Source of the DNA: Sphagnum compactum
Lineage: Eukaryota > Bryophyta > Sphagnopsida > Sphagnales
Length of the DNA stretch: 64,000 nt
NCBI GenBank assembly: GCA_965153455.1
Contig: OZ234503.1
Span: forward strand, 12,901,118 to 12,965,117
Reading direction: 5' to 3'
Part shown: in pieces, positions 35,698 to 47,500 of the stretch
Layout of the letters: each line of letters begins with the position of its first letter
Numbering within the stretch: position 1 is the stretch's first letter
The notes under the pieces: model-generated
What the model was told of the DNA's origin: nothing
The model's database searches: none
Seen by the model: the letters and a program-made list of their open reading frames with translations, nothing else
Made by a program: the position numbers and the translations under genes

Positions 35698-37859
35698 GTG
35701 TACTAACATGTGATACCAGTGTTAAATGCCACATATTGTGAACACTTGCAACATAAGTACTAATCAAGTGCCACCTAAGTAAAATCTTGCTTACACCTTC
35801 AACCTAGGTGGACCTCCTAAGGTCTCAATTTATTTATAATGACCCAAAAGTTAAGAAAATCCTAAAAGTGATTTTGATCATACTAGAATAATTCTCACTT
35901 AACACCACCCTGATAAAATTAATAAATGAGTTGATCCCTGGAATAGCATGACTCAATCAAATGGTCACATATCAAGATGATTCTCTCTCGAAATATACAA
36001 GTTTCCACATTCAACTGGCAAGTGATGTCAGCCCCTAGTTAAACAAACTTCTTTGGCATAAAAAATAGAATGAGTGCTTCTTGTAAATTATGCTCTGGAT
36101 GAACAAGGAGTCCCCTCCAGACAACAAGGATAATAATTTACAAGGTATGTTTCGAAACAAATTCAAATCGGGATATACATGGCTACCAGACCATGCATCC
36201 TACTCCTAAATGCAAAAAAAACCAGTACATTGGCATGAGTAAGTTGAGGCCATAGAAACAGAATCTGAATAGATTTGTAACAAATTAAACCTTTTTAAAC
36301 ATAGAATTTCATTAAACCTTTTAATCGCTTCAATTACAGCTGAATTCAAGCACAAAGATAATAATTTAAAAGTACTATAATTTTCTCAATACTAAACAAT
36401 GTAAGTCAACTTGAAAAGGATTGAGTGGGACAAAAGGACAAAGATATTGGGAAATGGGACTCACCATATGCTGCAAGTCCTCCTTTTGACAATAATATGA
36501 TAATTGCAAAAAAATATGCGTACACTTGCATAAACCAACAAATGATACCATTCTATTGGTAACGATGCATTATCAACTGATAACACTTATATAAATATAG
36601 GGAGGGAAGCAATAAAATCAATTTAGGCAACATCAAGAAACTAGTATCAAGAAGATGACAACAGGGCTAGATTGCACAATGGTTTCAAGAAATAAGTTCT
36701 TTACCCACTGAAATGTTAAATTCAAAGGACAAAGAGAAAGGAAAAAAGTTGAAGAAATATTTTAGCCATTATCAAAGAATTGATATTGTTGTCACCCATC
36801 CCATACCAAATAAGTCTTATAAATGTTGTTGTTAGGAGACACATACCCATCACCATTTGCAATCCAATTGATCCAGCAACACATTAGTATGAACTATGAA
36901 CATCCAAGAACTCAGAACTACACCTAACAAAAATTGTGTACATACCACCTTTAGTTCCTTACACCCTTTCAAGTTTCCCCAAACATGGTTATAACCTTGC
37001 ACACTTAAAGGTTCCCTTTACAATCTACAAATGTAGGGAGAAGGTTCAATTTTGTAAAAGAGCTAGAAAATTGTGGTGTTGCATTTTCAAGTGAATCTAT
37101 CTCAAGGCACATTGTTGCACTTGTCCCCAAACTACTTACAAGCATGTGGTTCAATTTGTAGTATTTACCAGAATCACAAGTTGTTGTTGCCTTTCGATGC
37201 GTCATAATGGTATGCACCATGTGTAGTGGTGGGAAGAAGTCTTTGAAGTGTGAGAATGAACAAATATTTACTCATAGTTTTATTCATCTTCTTCCTCCTC
37301 CTCATGATCAATGGCTTGATGGCACAGATCCACCCTGGAAACACTACAAGTTAGAGAATCCAATCATGAACATCAATACCAAATTGTTAGTACAGCCTGG
37401 TGGAATCCATGTAGGCAAAATATATGAATGAGTACTTTGAGATAAAAATGTCCACTTTCATTGGGGGCAAAAAAGAGGCAATACCAAAAAAAAACAAGTA
37501 AAAGAAACATAATGAGGAAAACAATGTTAAGTGTCGCTGCATACCCCTTCAAACATAGTTTAAATCAATTCACCTTAAAATTTAGTTACAATTGCATTGA
37601 AATTTGGCAACAACATGGGTACTAAGTGTTATCTTAAATACAAGTTTCTTCCAGATATTATGTTTACAAATGTTCAAAAAATTACAATCTAATGTTTCTG
37701 CATAGATTTTAAAGCATCTTCTGCTAATATTTGGAATTAACTACATTCATATGCATTTTTCTTGCAAACCCTTCTAGGAACATTTGAAGGCTCTAAACCA
37801 ATGGCCTACAAAACCATCTACCCATGATTGCCACAACAGCAGGTAGCCTGTTATAACTT

Positions 37860-38123
37860 ATTGGTTTTTAGGTGGGCTAGACTAATGTTATTCCAACATG
37901 CTTTAGCACTTGATACAGAAGGAGGCTTGGTAAAAACATGTGTGTCTAGTTTTAATTCTAAGCCATATTGAACAATAGAAAGTCTTGGCACAAAAACAGT
38001 TACTACTTACTGGTGTTTAGGTGGGTTAAACGTATGTTATTCCAACATGCTTTAGCACCTCATATAAAAGCAGGCCTAGTAAAAATGTGTGTCTATGGTT
38101 TTAATTTAAAACCATATGGAACC
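37860..38123. repeat. Direct duplication of about 110 bp
   Basis: Segments 37860 to about 37973 and 38010 to about 38123 both contain TTATTCCAACATGCTTTAGCA and then a TGTGTGTCTA-GTTTTAATT stretch ending ACCATAT-GAAC, with roughly 80% identity. They are about 150 bp apart start to start. Confidence 0.75.
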
Positions 38124-38786
38124 ATGTTGAGAGGACTTGTACAAGAATACAAGAATAAGGTAAAGGTGGGACAAGTATGATGCAAGCTTTTGACCATGAA
38201 AACAAATATTCCTGGGAGGGCCATATTTACATCTTAAGGAAACAAATTGAAGGGATGGCCATTTCACACCCAAGGCATTCACAATAGAATCTTAGAAGTC
38301 TAAGGTTCCTTATTTTATGAAATCTTGTTTTTGCTAAATATGTATAGAAAATGGAAGTGATGGAGATGTCAATGGGTACAAAGTGTAAAAATTGTGTGAA
38401 ATTATTTGCAATCAATGGAAAATTGAAAAACGTCCTAATACACAGTAGTAACACATCCTAATTATTAATCAATCACAAGATTTCATAATATGGTTCACTC
38501 AAATACACCTATATGTGGATAAACTTTCTATCTCTATCCTTAGCAAGATTCCCTTTAGGAGTGGGTCTTTCTAACAATCCTTTATGCCTTTTTAATGAAT
38601 TGTCACCATTGGTAGCTGGAAACAACAGTGTAAAGTCAGGGTGTTCCATTCCAATAATTCCTCTTACCAACAAATCTTGTTGTTTACCTCACAAAACCTT
38701 CAAGTCTGAAAACAAATGCAATTGCAAGGTGGGGAGTTCCATGGCAATGCTCTTAATACTAGTGAACATTTCATTAATGAGGTCAA

Positions 38787-41174
38787 CTAAATTTGCAAGT
38801 GTGGTGGACTGATTCGAGATCTCAATGGTCCCCATAATTTCAATTGATTATTAGACCACATCTTTGTTTTGCTTTTCAAAAACCAAACCATCTCGTGATC
38901 CTGAAGGGTTTGTAATTGGTTGGTGCACCCATGGTATCTACCCACATTTCGAACAATTGCACCATCATGAACATCTAAATGCAGAACTTTGAACACTTTC
39001 ATGATATGTTTATAAATAATTCCTTGTTGTGCATGAAGACAATCACATTCAAGCCATTTTAAATTTGGAACATGTATAGTCCACACTTTGGGTCTATGGT
39101 TCATGGATGCAACAAACCTAATGTCCTCACCGTTTGGACAAATTAGAACATTGCAATCAAGTATATCTCGAGCTTGAAGCACAACACTTGCCACAATGCC
39201 TTCTTGTTTTTTTGTTCCTAACATACCCAAAGATCTTGCACTAGATGTTGTACCATATAATGTGTTAACACATCTCCCACAAGGTGATAAATAAGTCAGT
39301 CCATTCTGCGCCCAATTAATCTTTCTTTTGAACAAAACAAAATTTGCTTAATGTTTGTGTGGTAAGATTCAATTAATGTATTGGTGTCTTGGCTTGCATG
39401 TGGAATGTTGCAGTTTCCAACACACAACATGGCCACCCTATACAACCAATGTTTTTAAAGGTACTTCATGAAGTGGGTAGCATTGGGGTATTTTGTTGCT
39501 GGTAAGTGAATTTGTTGTTTTGCCCATAGAATCGCATTAGCATCAATGGGGCATCCACATGAATACATAATCTCACCAAGAGCAGATAAAACTAAAGCAT
39601 GGTCTTTTGGCATTGCAATTTTGTTTATTGCATTCTCTGCCCATGCTTTGCGCACGTGCCATAAACATAGAAACACTTTGGCTCCACCCCATATGTTTCA
39701 ACTATATATATATATATATATATATAGTAGTGAGAGTAAATCTCACATTATAGTTGACAATAGAGGCATGGCGAACATTAAGCAAAGGGTTATATGATAC
39801 TCAAACATCATTCATTTACATGTTCAAATGAAGTGGGACATAGAATTGAAAATGGAGGGTAGCAAATGTTGTTCAGAAATGGGGTGGTCTGTGCAAAAAT
39901 TGATTTGTAAGATTTCTATTAGGATAATTAAGCCACTAAAAACATCTTGAAAAAAGGTTCCAATGGACATAATAACTACATTGTCGTCATGAGACACATG
40001 TTCTACAAGAAGATCTACATACCTAAAAGCTTTTATTTTAGCCTAAGTGTTGTGCACAATAATAGAATTAGGCATCCAGTCCTTTGGCAAACATTGGGAC
40101 AATGTATGCAAAACAATGTTAAGGTCAATTTCCCAAGCTTTTCCAATGATAATGAATGCAACAGGTATTCCATTTTGCCACTTCATCAAACACCATCATG
40201 GTGTAAAGGGGGTATTGCAAAACACAAAATTGTGGTGTCAAGAATGATAGTCAAGTAGGTTATATAAAACTTAACTTGTAGACAAAGCAATGGATGAAAT
40301 GTACCCAATTTTGGTTTGTGCCAAATGTTGCATTAAAAGAAATTGAACTTTGTCATCATTTATGCTTGCCAAAGGGTTTGGATGCCAAGTGTGAATGGGA
40401 TATCATATTGGCTTGGCAGGTTTAGATCCATTGGGGCCTGTTCAACATAATAGAAAATTGAATTTAGGTTCTCCATAACGCATATTTGCACACTCATAGG
40501 ATCCTTGGGGTGTTTTTGCCATAATTCATATCTTTTTTCCTTGATAAATTTCTGACATCAAATGGTAGAACAAATATGTCTCGTGTTATGGGTTCATTTT
40601 TTAAAGCCTTTCCTTTCATATATGCCTTTATGATGATCCATGACTTGTGCAGGAGGGAACCCTTGCTGAAGGAGCCCCATCAAATGAACTTTCATACATC
40701 GGACAATTGTGAACCAAGGGTATGTTGATATCCAACAACAACTTTACCATGGCAAACTTCACCTTGTCTGTTTTTATGTTCAGGATTGAGGTATATCAAT
40801 TGATATAAACTTGGGTCTAGGTATGGTTGTTTTGCTATTAAAGACCATTGACAACCGTGTTTGATTGACATATCGGCCACTATTTTGGAGGTTCTAGTGC
40901 TCATTTTTGCACCTTGGTTGGATTCTGGGAACTCCAACAAAACTTTTTTCACCTTCTTCCTCTTCAATGTATCCTTTTGCTTGTGATGTTTCTGTTGATG
41001 TTGTGTGGACAACAACAACTTTTGCATGTCCTGTGGAATCATTCTTGTTTTGTTTTCTGGCCCAAAGTTACAGTTGAACCTAAGAACATGGACATGAGAT
41101 GTGAGGTTAGAACTCAAAGATTGTGGACAGTCTACAAGAATTATGGTCAAGAATGGGTGGGGTATGCACGTCAT
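38787..41174 (-). pseudogene. Broken MULE-type transposase
   Basis: Four blocks occur in transposase order on the minus strand but in different frames. At about 41174-40692 is an N-terminal block with GCQWSLIAKQPYLDPSLYQL and HKNRQGEVCHG, like FAR1/MULE DNA-binding regions. At about 40200-40120 is a core piece, NGIPVAFIIIGKAWEIDL. At 39676-39455 is FLCLWHVRKAWAENAI. At about 39420-39250 are DTNTLIESYHTNIKQILF and GRRMDWLIYHLVGDVL. At 39335-38787 is a SWIM-like region where CxC is kept (ECDC), but the third Cys of the usual CKH is Tyr (YKHI). Frame changes between blocks mean no intact protein. Terminal inverted repeats were not located. It could instead derive from a domesticated SWIM-domain gene, but the decay argues for a dead element. 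Confidence 0.75.
39704..39726. repeat. TA dinucleotide microsatellite
   Basis: About eleven TA units lie inside the decayed MULE region, between blocks that read as transposase in different frames. Confidence 0.9.
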
Positions 41175-41222
41175 TTGCTAACCTGTACACAATTGAAGCA
41201 TTTTTTGTTCGAGGGTGTGTAA

Positions 41223-44200
41223 GAGTGCTTGGGTTGGAGGATCGAACATGGTCTTTTGTTCTATTGAACTTGCACAAGAAATTTTCATTGTCTTGTTCAC
41301 CATCCACAAAGTCTTGCAAGCAGTTTCACAAAATCATTGCAATTTCACAATGGGTGTACAAGCCTCCTCCATGTGTTACATGAGGCAACCATTGTATGTC
41401 AAAATTCTAAAATGGCCCAAGAAAAGGTTGCTGCATAGTTGCTTTCAACGCCTCAAACAAATCCCTTTCTCGACTAGCAACATAAGTTTCTTGCCCCATG
41501 TTTGTGATTCCTAAACCAATCAACATAATTGTAAGACATGGCTTCAAAATGAAAAATCATTCACAATAGAATAAGACATGTATCAAAAAGAATAAATTGA
41601 AAGCATGCAATAGGCCCAAGGACAACAATTTAAATGTGAAGGTGGTGGTGTGCCAAGCGGTTGGTACTTGTGTTTTGTACATCATCCATAGGAGATTTGT
41701 CTTATTGGCTTGCCATAGCCCCAATTATCCAAATGTAGGGCAACTGTGAAATTATAATGTTCTAACTTCTTTGCCAAAACTGGAGAAGACAACCTTTGGA
41801 GAAATCAACATTTAGACAAGTTGATATCTACATTGATTGCAAGGTTGCAATGTGGAACTCAAATGGTTGGTTGTGGTTGTCTCATATACCTCATTTAGAA
41901 ATCCTCTGTTTTTAGTTTATTCTCAAAATGTGATCCTACTGAAAACAACCGCATTTTTCTTAAGTGTAGAAATTGGGAAAGATGTAATCGACGAAGTGCA
42001 GACTTTCAAAAAGACATAGTTGACGGTGGATGGCAGAAAGTTTTCTGACTGTGAATTGCTCGTTAGAAGGTGTTTAGTGCCCCACTATGTGCTAATTGAC
42101 CAACACATGGTGCATGTGTGTAGAAGTCAAATTCAACATATGGTTCATGCATGCATAAGTGAAGTTGCATGGACCCTAACATGGGATTACATCAAATTTT
42201 GCAAGTATGCCTTTAAACATCAATACACATGGTAGTGTTTCCGATGAGAGCGAATTGTGTTAGTGATTTCCAATTTCTTTATAGAAATGTGCTTCTAAAA
42301 GGGGTTTTTGAGTTTTTTGGGTTGGAAAAATGAAGGCACATGGATTTTTGAAGCTCACAAAATTTTCAAAGAAATTTTTTGCATGCAATTGTATTGCAAG
42401 GCTGGGTGTATTAAAAGGGATGGGGGGGGAAGGGGGGGAGAGAGAGGAAAATATTTTTCAGGAATACATTGTTTAAAATGTAGGTCTTTTTGCGTAGTAG
42501 CAAGATCAATAATGTAGGGAATGGTTTTGTTTACATTACAATGTTTTGTTGCATCTAGAGTGTCACTATACACGTGTGGTTAGATATATGGTTGTGCACC
42601 ATCTCCATTACGCCTTTTGCTCATGTTTTTTCGAAATAAAATATATTTTTGAGATATTATAATTTTTTTTTTAATCATTGCATTTGATAAGTGTTGGTGA
42701 AGGTATATTTGATATTAACAAATCTAGTATATATATATTTCTTTGTACACAACTTGTCATAACCACAATTTTGAACATTACATGGATTTGCAAACATCAA
42801 CAAGGAGTGAACATCCAATCACATTTGCAATTGCAATTAAATATGATTTCAAAACAATAAGACATTTTTTTTGAATATTTCATTCATTCAAACCCAAGGG
42901 TCAATTTTCTTCTTGATTACAATTTGTGGATCCATTGGTGTTTTGTGATGATTATAACATACTTACATTGTAGATATTCAAAATCCAATGCATGGTTTTC
43001 TTTGTTTTTCAAAACCAAATAAAATATAACATCAATGAAGGCATACATAGGGTATTATTGTATGTACAAATTTTAATGATAATTAAAAATATTTTATGTG
43101 CAATTTAGAGAAATGTTTAATACATGTTCAAGGTGATACAATTATTTTTTCAAAAGTTCAGTTCATTGTTAACTTGTGATATATTGATTACGAGTTTGAC
43201 CCATAATCAAATGCACAGATTTCATTTAAGAAATATATTTTTATTCACAAAACATGTTCACCAATGTAACATATGGCTTAAAAAGTAGTTCGTAAAACTA
43301 TTTATGATGTTTGAAAAGCAAACATGTTTGTGTATCCAATGATGAAGTATACAACATAAAAGTAACCCACAAGCGTCCATGTATGAGAAACAACATTTAT
43401 CATGTTTGAAGAAAAAAATCATGTGTGTTTACAAATTCATGCCCAACTTCACCTATCTATACAAATAAAGCACAATCAATATATATATATATATATATAT
43501 ATAAAGGAAGACTCATGTTGATTTACCAAATGCGCACAACACTCACCTTACAAAATTGCTTCCTAAAGCCAAAAAACTACCCATTTACTTATAATTTCCA
43601 AAACCTACAATCCTTAGATCCTTGAATAGTTTACCTTTAACCCAAAGCTTCCATAATGAAGCTTCTAAGAAATATTATATCTGAACATATGATATATATA
43701 TATATAATCATTTTCCATACTAAATGCATATCATAACCATTCATATGTTAACATGTACAATTTATTGTACATCAACTCATCTACCTAGAGGCGCTAAGCA
43801 CAAATCGTTTGTCCTTTGATTTCAAGGGACACAATTTGTAAGTGGAAGTGTTCCACATTTATAATGGCCTAGTTTGCAAATAAGGTTCATTACCCTTTTG
43901 TGAATGACTATAAAACCTTTAAAGCTTAGAGAAAGGTACATTCAAAAATTTAAGAATTTATGCTTTTGGATTTGTTTAGCTTGCTAGAAGTTGAAGCATC
44001 AAATAAAAGGATGTACATACTATAGGCACGCTGTAGGCAAGTTGAAGTGCTTTTGGTTTACACTAGAAAAAGCAATCAGGGACCTTATTTTCAAAGTTGA
44101 CAGAATGAGTAATGCACCCAGATCCAGAAACTGTTTCACACCCAGATCCAGAGTCAATTAAGACCATGCACCAGTATATTAGGAAGCTTTCCACAGAAAG

Positions 44201-44536
44201 GAATGCTCTATCATATTTTATTTTTCATAATTCACAGTTCAATAGGCATGGGTTAAATGTTGAAAGCACTGCTCATGGAATTGCAAGGGACAAGGAACAT
44301 CACTAAATTTGATAGCAAATCTGATCTGGCTTCCTTTGTTTATTCCATGAAATGGTATACTGAGTTGATCTTGATACCTACCGTCAATTTGCTGCAACTA
44401 ACGTGAAAAGAATATTTCAGCAAGCAACAATTAGCTCATTTTCAGATCTTCAAGTCAAAGTTTCCAGCTGAGTCATGCAATCATGCAGTCATGCAGCTAG
44501 CTATATTCACAGAGTTGCATAGCTGGATCACATTCA
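41223..44536. other. AT-rich spacer between the MULE relic and SKI3
   Basis: No gene is supported. There is a G-rich run at about 42421-42445, TA repeats at about 43477-43503 and 43690-43706, and a duplicated CACCCAGATCCAGA pair at about 44116-44150. The rightmost hundred or so bases should be the SKI3 3' UTR. Short ORFs show no family signal. Confidence 0.45.
43477..43503. repeat. TA dinucleotide microsatellite
   Basis: About thirteen TA units lie in AT-rich intergenic DNA. Confidence 0.9.
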
Positions 44537-47500
44537 CTAGCTTTGTCGTAAAGTTCTCCAATACCGTACACATGCAGGATTAGATCGTACTGCTGTTTGC
44601 AGCCATGATCGCTTATTCCGCAATGTCTCTGGTGCTTGCATGCCCTCTTGTGTTGTATCTCTTGATTGCTCTGAAAGTGACCCCATTTGGAAGTATAACT
44701 CCGCAGGCCTATGTTCTGCAAAGCAAAAAACAAAATCCTTCAGAGGGCTGTTGGACACATTGACCATCATCCCATGTTGACTTCCCATGAGAAACCAGCA
44801 TTGACTCTTCTTCTCTGATGTCCAAGTGATATTTTGAGGACGTCTATCAATAGACACCATATAACTGATGACCAAATAATGGGGCCTTCCATGCCACTCA
44901 ACCCATCCAGCTCCATCAGATAGATTAGATGATGAAATCTAATTATTGTAACCTGTAAAACCTTCAGGTTCATTTGCTAGTATGTGTCTTCAGACTCATG
45001 GACTACTGCATTCACCCAGTACCCATTCTTCAAGCTTTTTTCTTTACCACTTAGAGATCACGAACCTCATACTGGTTGACTTTAGAAGCTGCTTAACAAG
45101 ACACATTCAAAATCAAGAATACCTGCAGGCCACCTAGCCCATGCCATGTGAAGATTTTTCTCCCATTTCAGAGGAGTCCTGCTATGAGAAGTTGCTTTGC
45201 TGGCCTCTGTTTGAGCCAGCAAGGCATCTGCTACTGCCAAACCTGCAGAAGCACTATTTTGCACTGCCTTCTGCAGACTGTGAATAGCCAATGATAAATA
45301 TTGCTGATGACCTCCCACCTTGGCCAGTTCTATGCATATTGCACCTGCATCCACCAGCGACATTTATCCTCAGGCTTGATCCTCCTACAATATCAAAGTG
45401 TAACTTTCTGCTGCCCTATTCAACAAATTAATGGCACCAGCTGAAGGAAAGTTTTGTGGCATAAGCAAGGCATTGTACCATGAAAAAGATGAAGAACAGG
45501 GTTTCCTGAATGAAAAGTCACTGCTTTTGCAGCAGCTTTCTCAGCAGCTAAGTAATCTTGAGCTTCCAAAAAGGTTTGAGCATGACCAAGCCACCACAAG
45601 GCCATCCAAAGCCCTTGATCAATCCCATCTTTCATTTGGACAGCATGTTCAAAACTATCACTCTGCAAATCTCTTGATCCAGCTTGATCTTCCAATTCAG
45701 CTAACTTCAATAAGCCCAGAAGATCATCTGAAGAAGTATTATGATGGCACCTTTTCAGCTCCATGTGCAAAAGCTGATGATTTTCTGTAGCAGCATAGCA
45801 CCGTGCAAGCTGGAAGCTTGCAAAAAGATGATATAGTAAGTTTGATGTGCTCAGTTCAGAGGCAGCTTTTGCATGCTGCAAGGCTGATGCTGTATCACCT
45901 AACCGCAGAGCAGCATCTGAGGCACAAACTTGGAGTATTGAGCCCATAACTGGATCACTAGCAATAGCTGCAAATTGGTTGCATGCCATTCGATAAATCA
46001 TCTGGCACACCTGCTTCTGCTGCTGCATCTGCTGTTGCAAGGTAAGTATCAGACTGTACTGTGCCCTGCTGTTCCAAGGTTGTGTGTGTACCCACCTGCA
46101 CATGTCCCTCTCTCTGTCATGCATATAAAACTCTGACAGATGAGGAAGGAGATGATATCCCCTCCTGATATCCCAAGCCCAACTATATGGACCCAAAGAG
46201 CTGCACTGCCCAGTTGCAGGAATGCTGCTAACAGTTATTGTCGACCTGGATTCCCAGCAGGTAAGCACAAGAAAACAATGGTTCCCTCCTGATGGTGTCC
46301 ACAGCTAACTGCTTAAAGGTCTTCAGGGAAACAGCAAGATCTAACAGCAATGATCCTTACAACCAAGGAAGGTAACAACAGATGGATTATAGCTACGATG
46401 CCTCCTGCACCCTGAACATATCCTTTACATAAATCACTGGTTAGAGTTTATACAGCAGCAGGTCAGAGTATCACAATTTTACAGTTTGCAGAAAACTCAT
46501 ACCGTTGGACTAATGTGCGTACTGGGATTGCAGCACCTCTCTGATGATCGGGTGAAAAGTAGAAAGCAGGCTGTACATTTCCACACACACTACAGGCTAC
46601 CACTGCACATGTTGAACTTGTGCAGACCACATCTTGCACAACTGTAGGATATAAATGTACATTGCAGCACCGCACTGCAAGCTTTGCTAGATTTCCATAA
46701 CTACTCTCTGTGAGTACTTGACCAAGCTTAGCCCTGCCACCAGCATTCATCATTGGTTCATTAGCCCCTATCTAGCAGTCCTTGATCATAATGGAAGAAA
46801 ACCCAGAAATCTGGGTTCATAGAAATCCAATTGAGAAAGGAGTGAAACTGAATGGTAAGCAAGTAAATACCGCAATTGAAAGCTGTTTGGAAATGAATGC
46901 AGAGCTATCAGTAGACTCCCAACCACCCCACCATGGTGATGTCTTTCTGCTACTTGGTTAATCTGAGGTCCTCCCCAACACCCACTCCAGCAAAAGATTG
47001 ATCAACAACTAGCAAAGAGAATCCTGGAGACCTTTCAACCTTTATTGATGTTCTGTGTAAAGCAAACAGGATGATTTATAGATCTCAAAAAAGAAAATCA
47101 CAGGCAAACCACACCTGTTTTCCAGCAGCAAGCAACAGATGAGCTTGGGGACCTCTTTCATGCTCAAATAAAAGGTTGCGACGAGACAAAACTCCTGAGA
47201 CAGACTGTCGGTGACCACTTGCTACTGCCAGAGCAAAAGCAGTAAAGCTGAAGGAATCAACTTTAAACATGCGTATTTCTGTCTTCCGGATCTCTTCCAG
47301 TACAGCTGATGGACCAGAATCCCAGTACTTCATTTTAAAGTACAAGCTTAATGAAGTGGCCTCTTTTCTTGACTCAGTAGCCTGTTCTGCCACTGCTGTC
47401 GCCAACTGCCTGTCACCTGATTCCCAAACTGCTACAGCATAGCTTTGCAAGGCCTCTGGTTCTGACAGCAAAATGCCTGTATGAACCATTTCCCAACTGC

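Larger units (their letters stand above)
33421..38786. other. AT-rich repeat-bearing spacer
   Basis: No functional gene is recognised. The stretch holds an ATT triplet run (about 33460-33485), tandem units at about 34210-34560, a strong foldback at 35584-35697, and a 110-bp direct duplication at 37860-38123. ORFs are short and Lys/Asn/Ile-rich. The right end borders a decayed transposase gene, so part of this could be the flank of that element. Confidence 0.45.
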
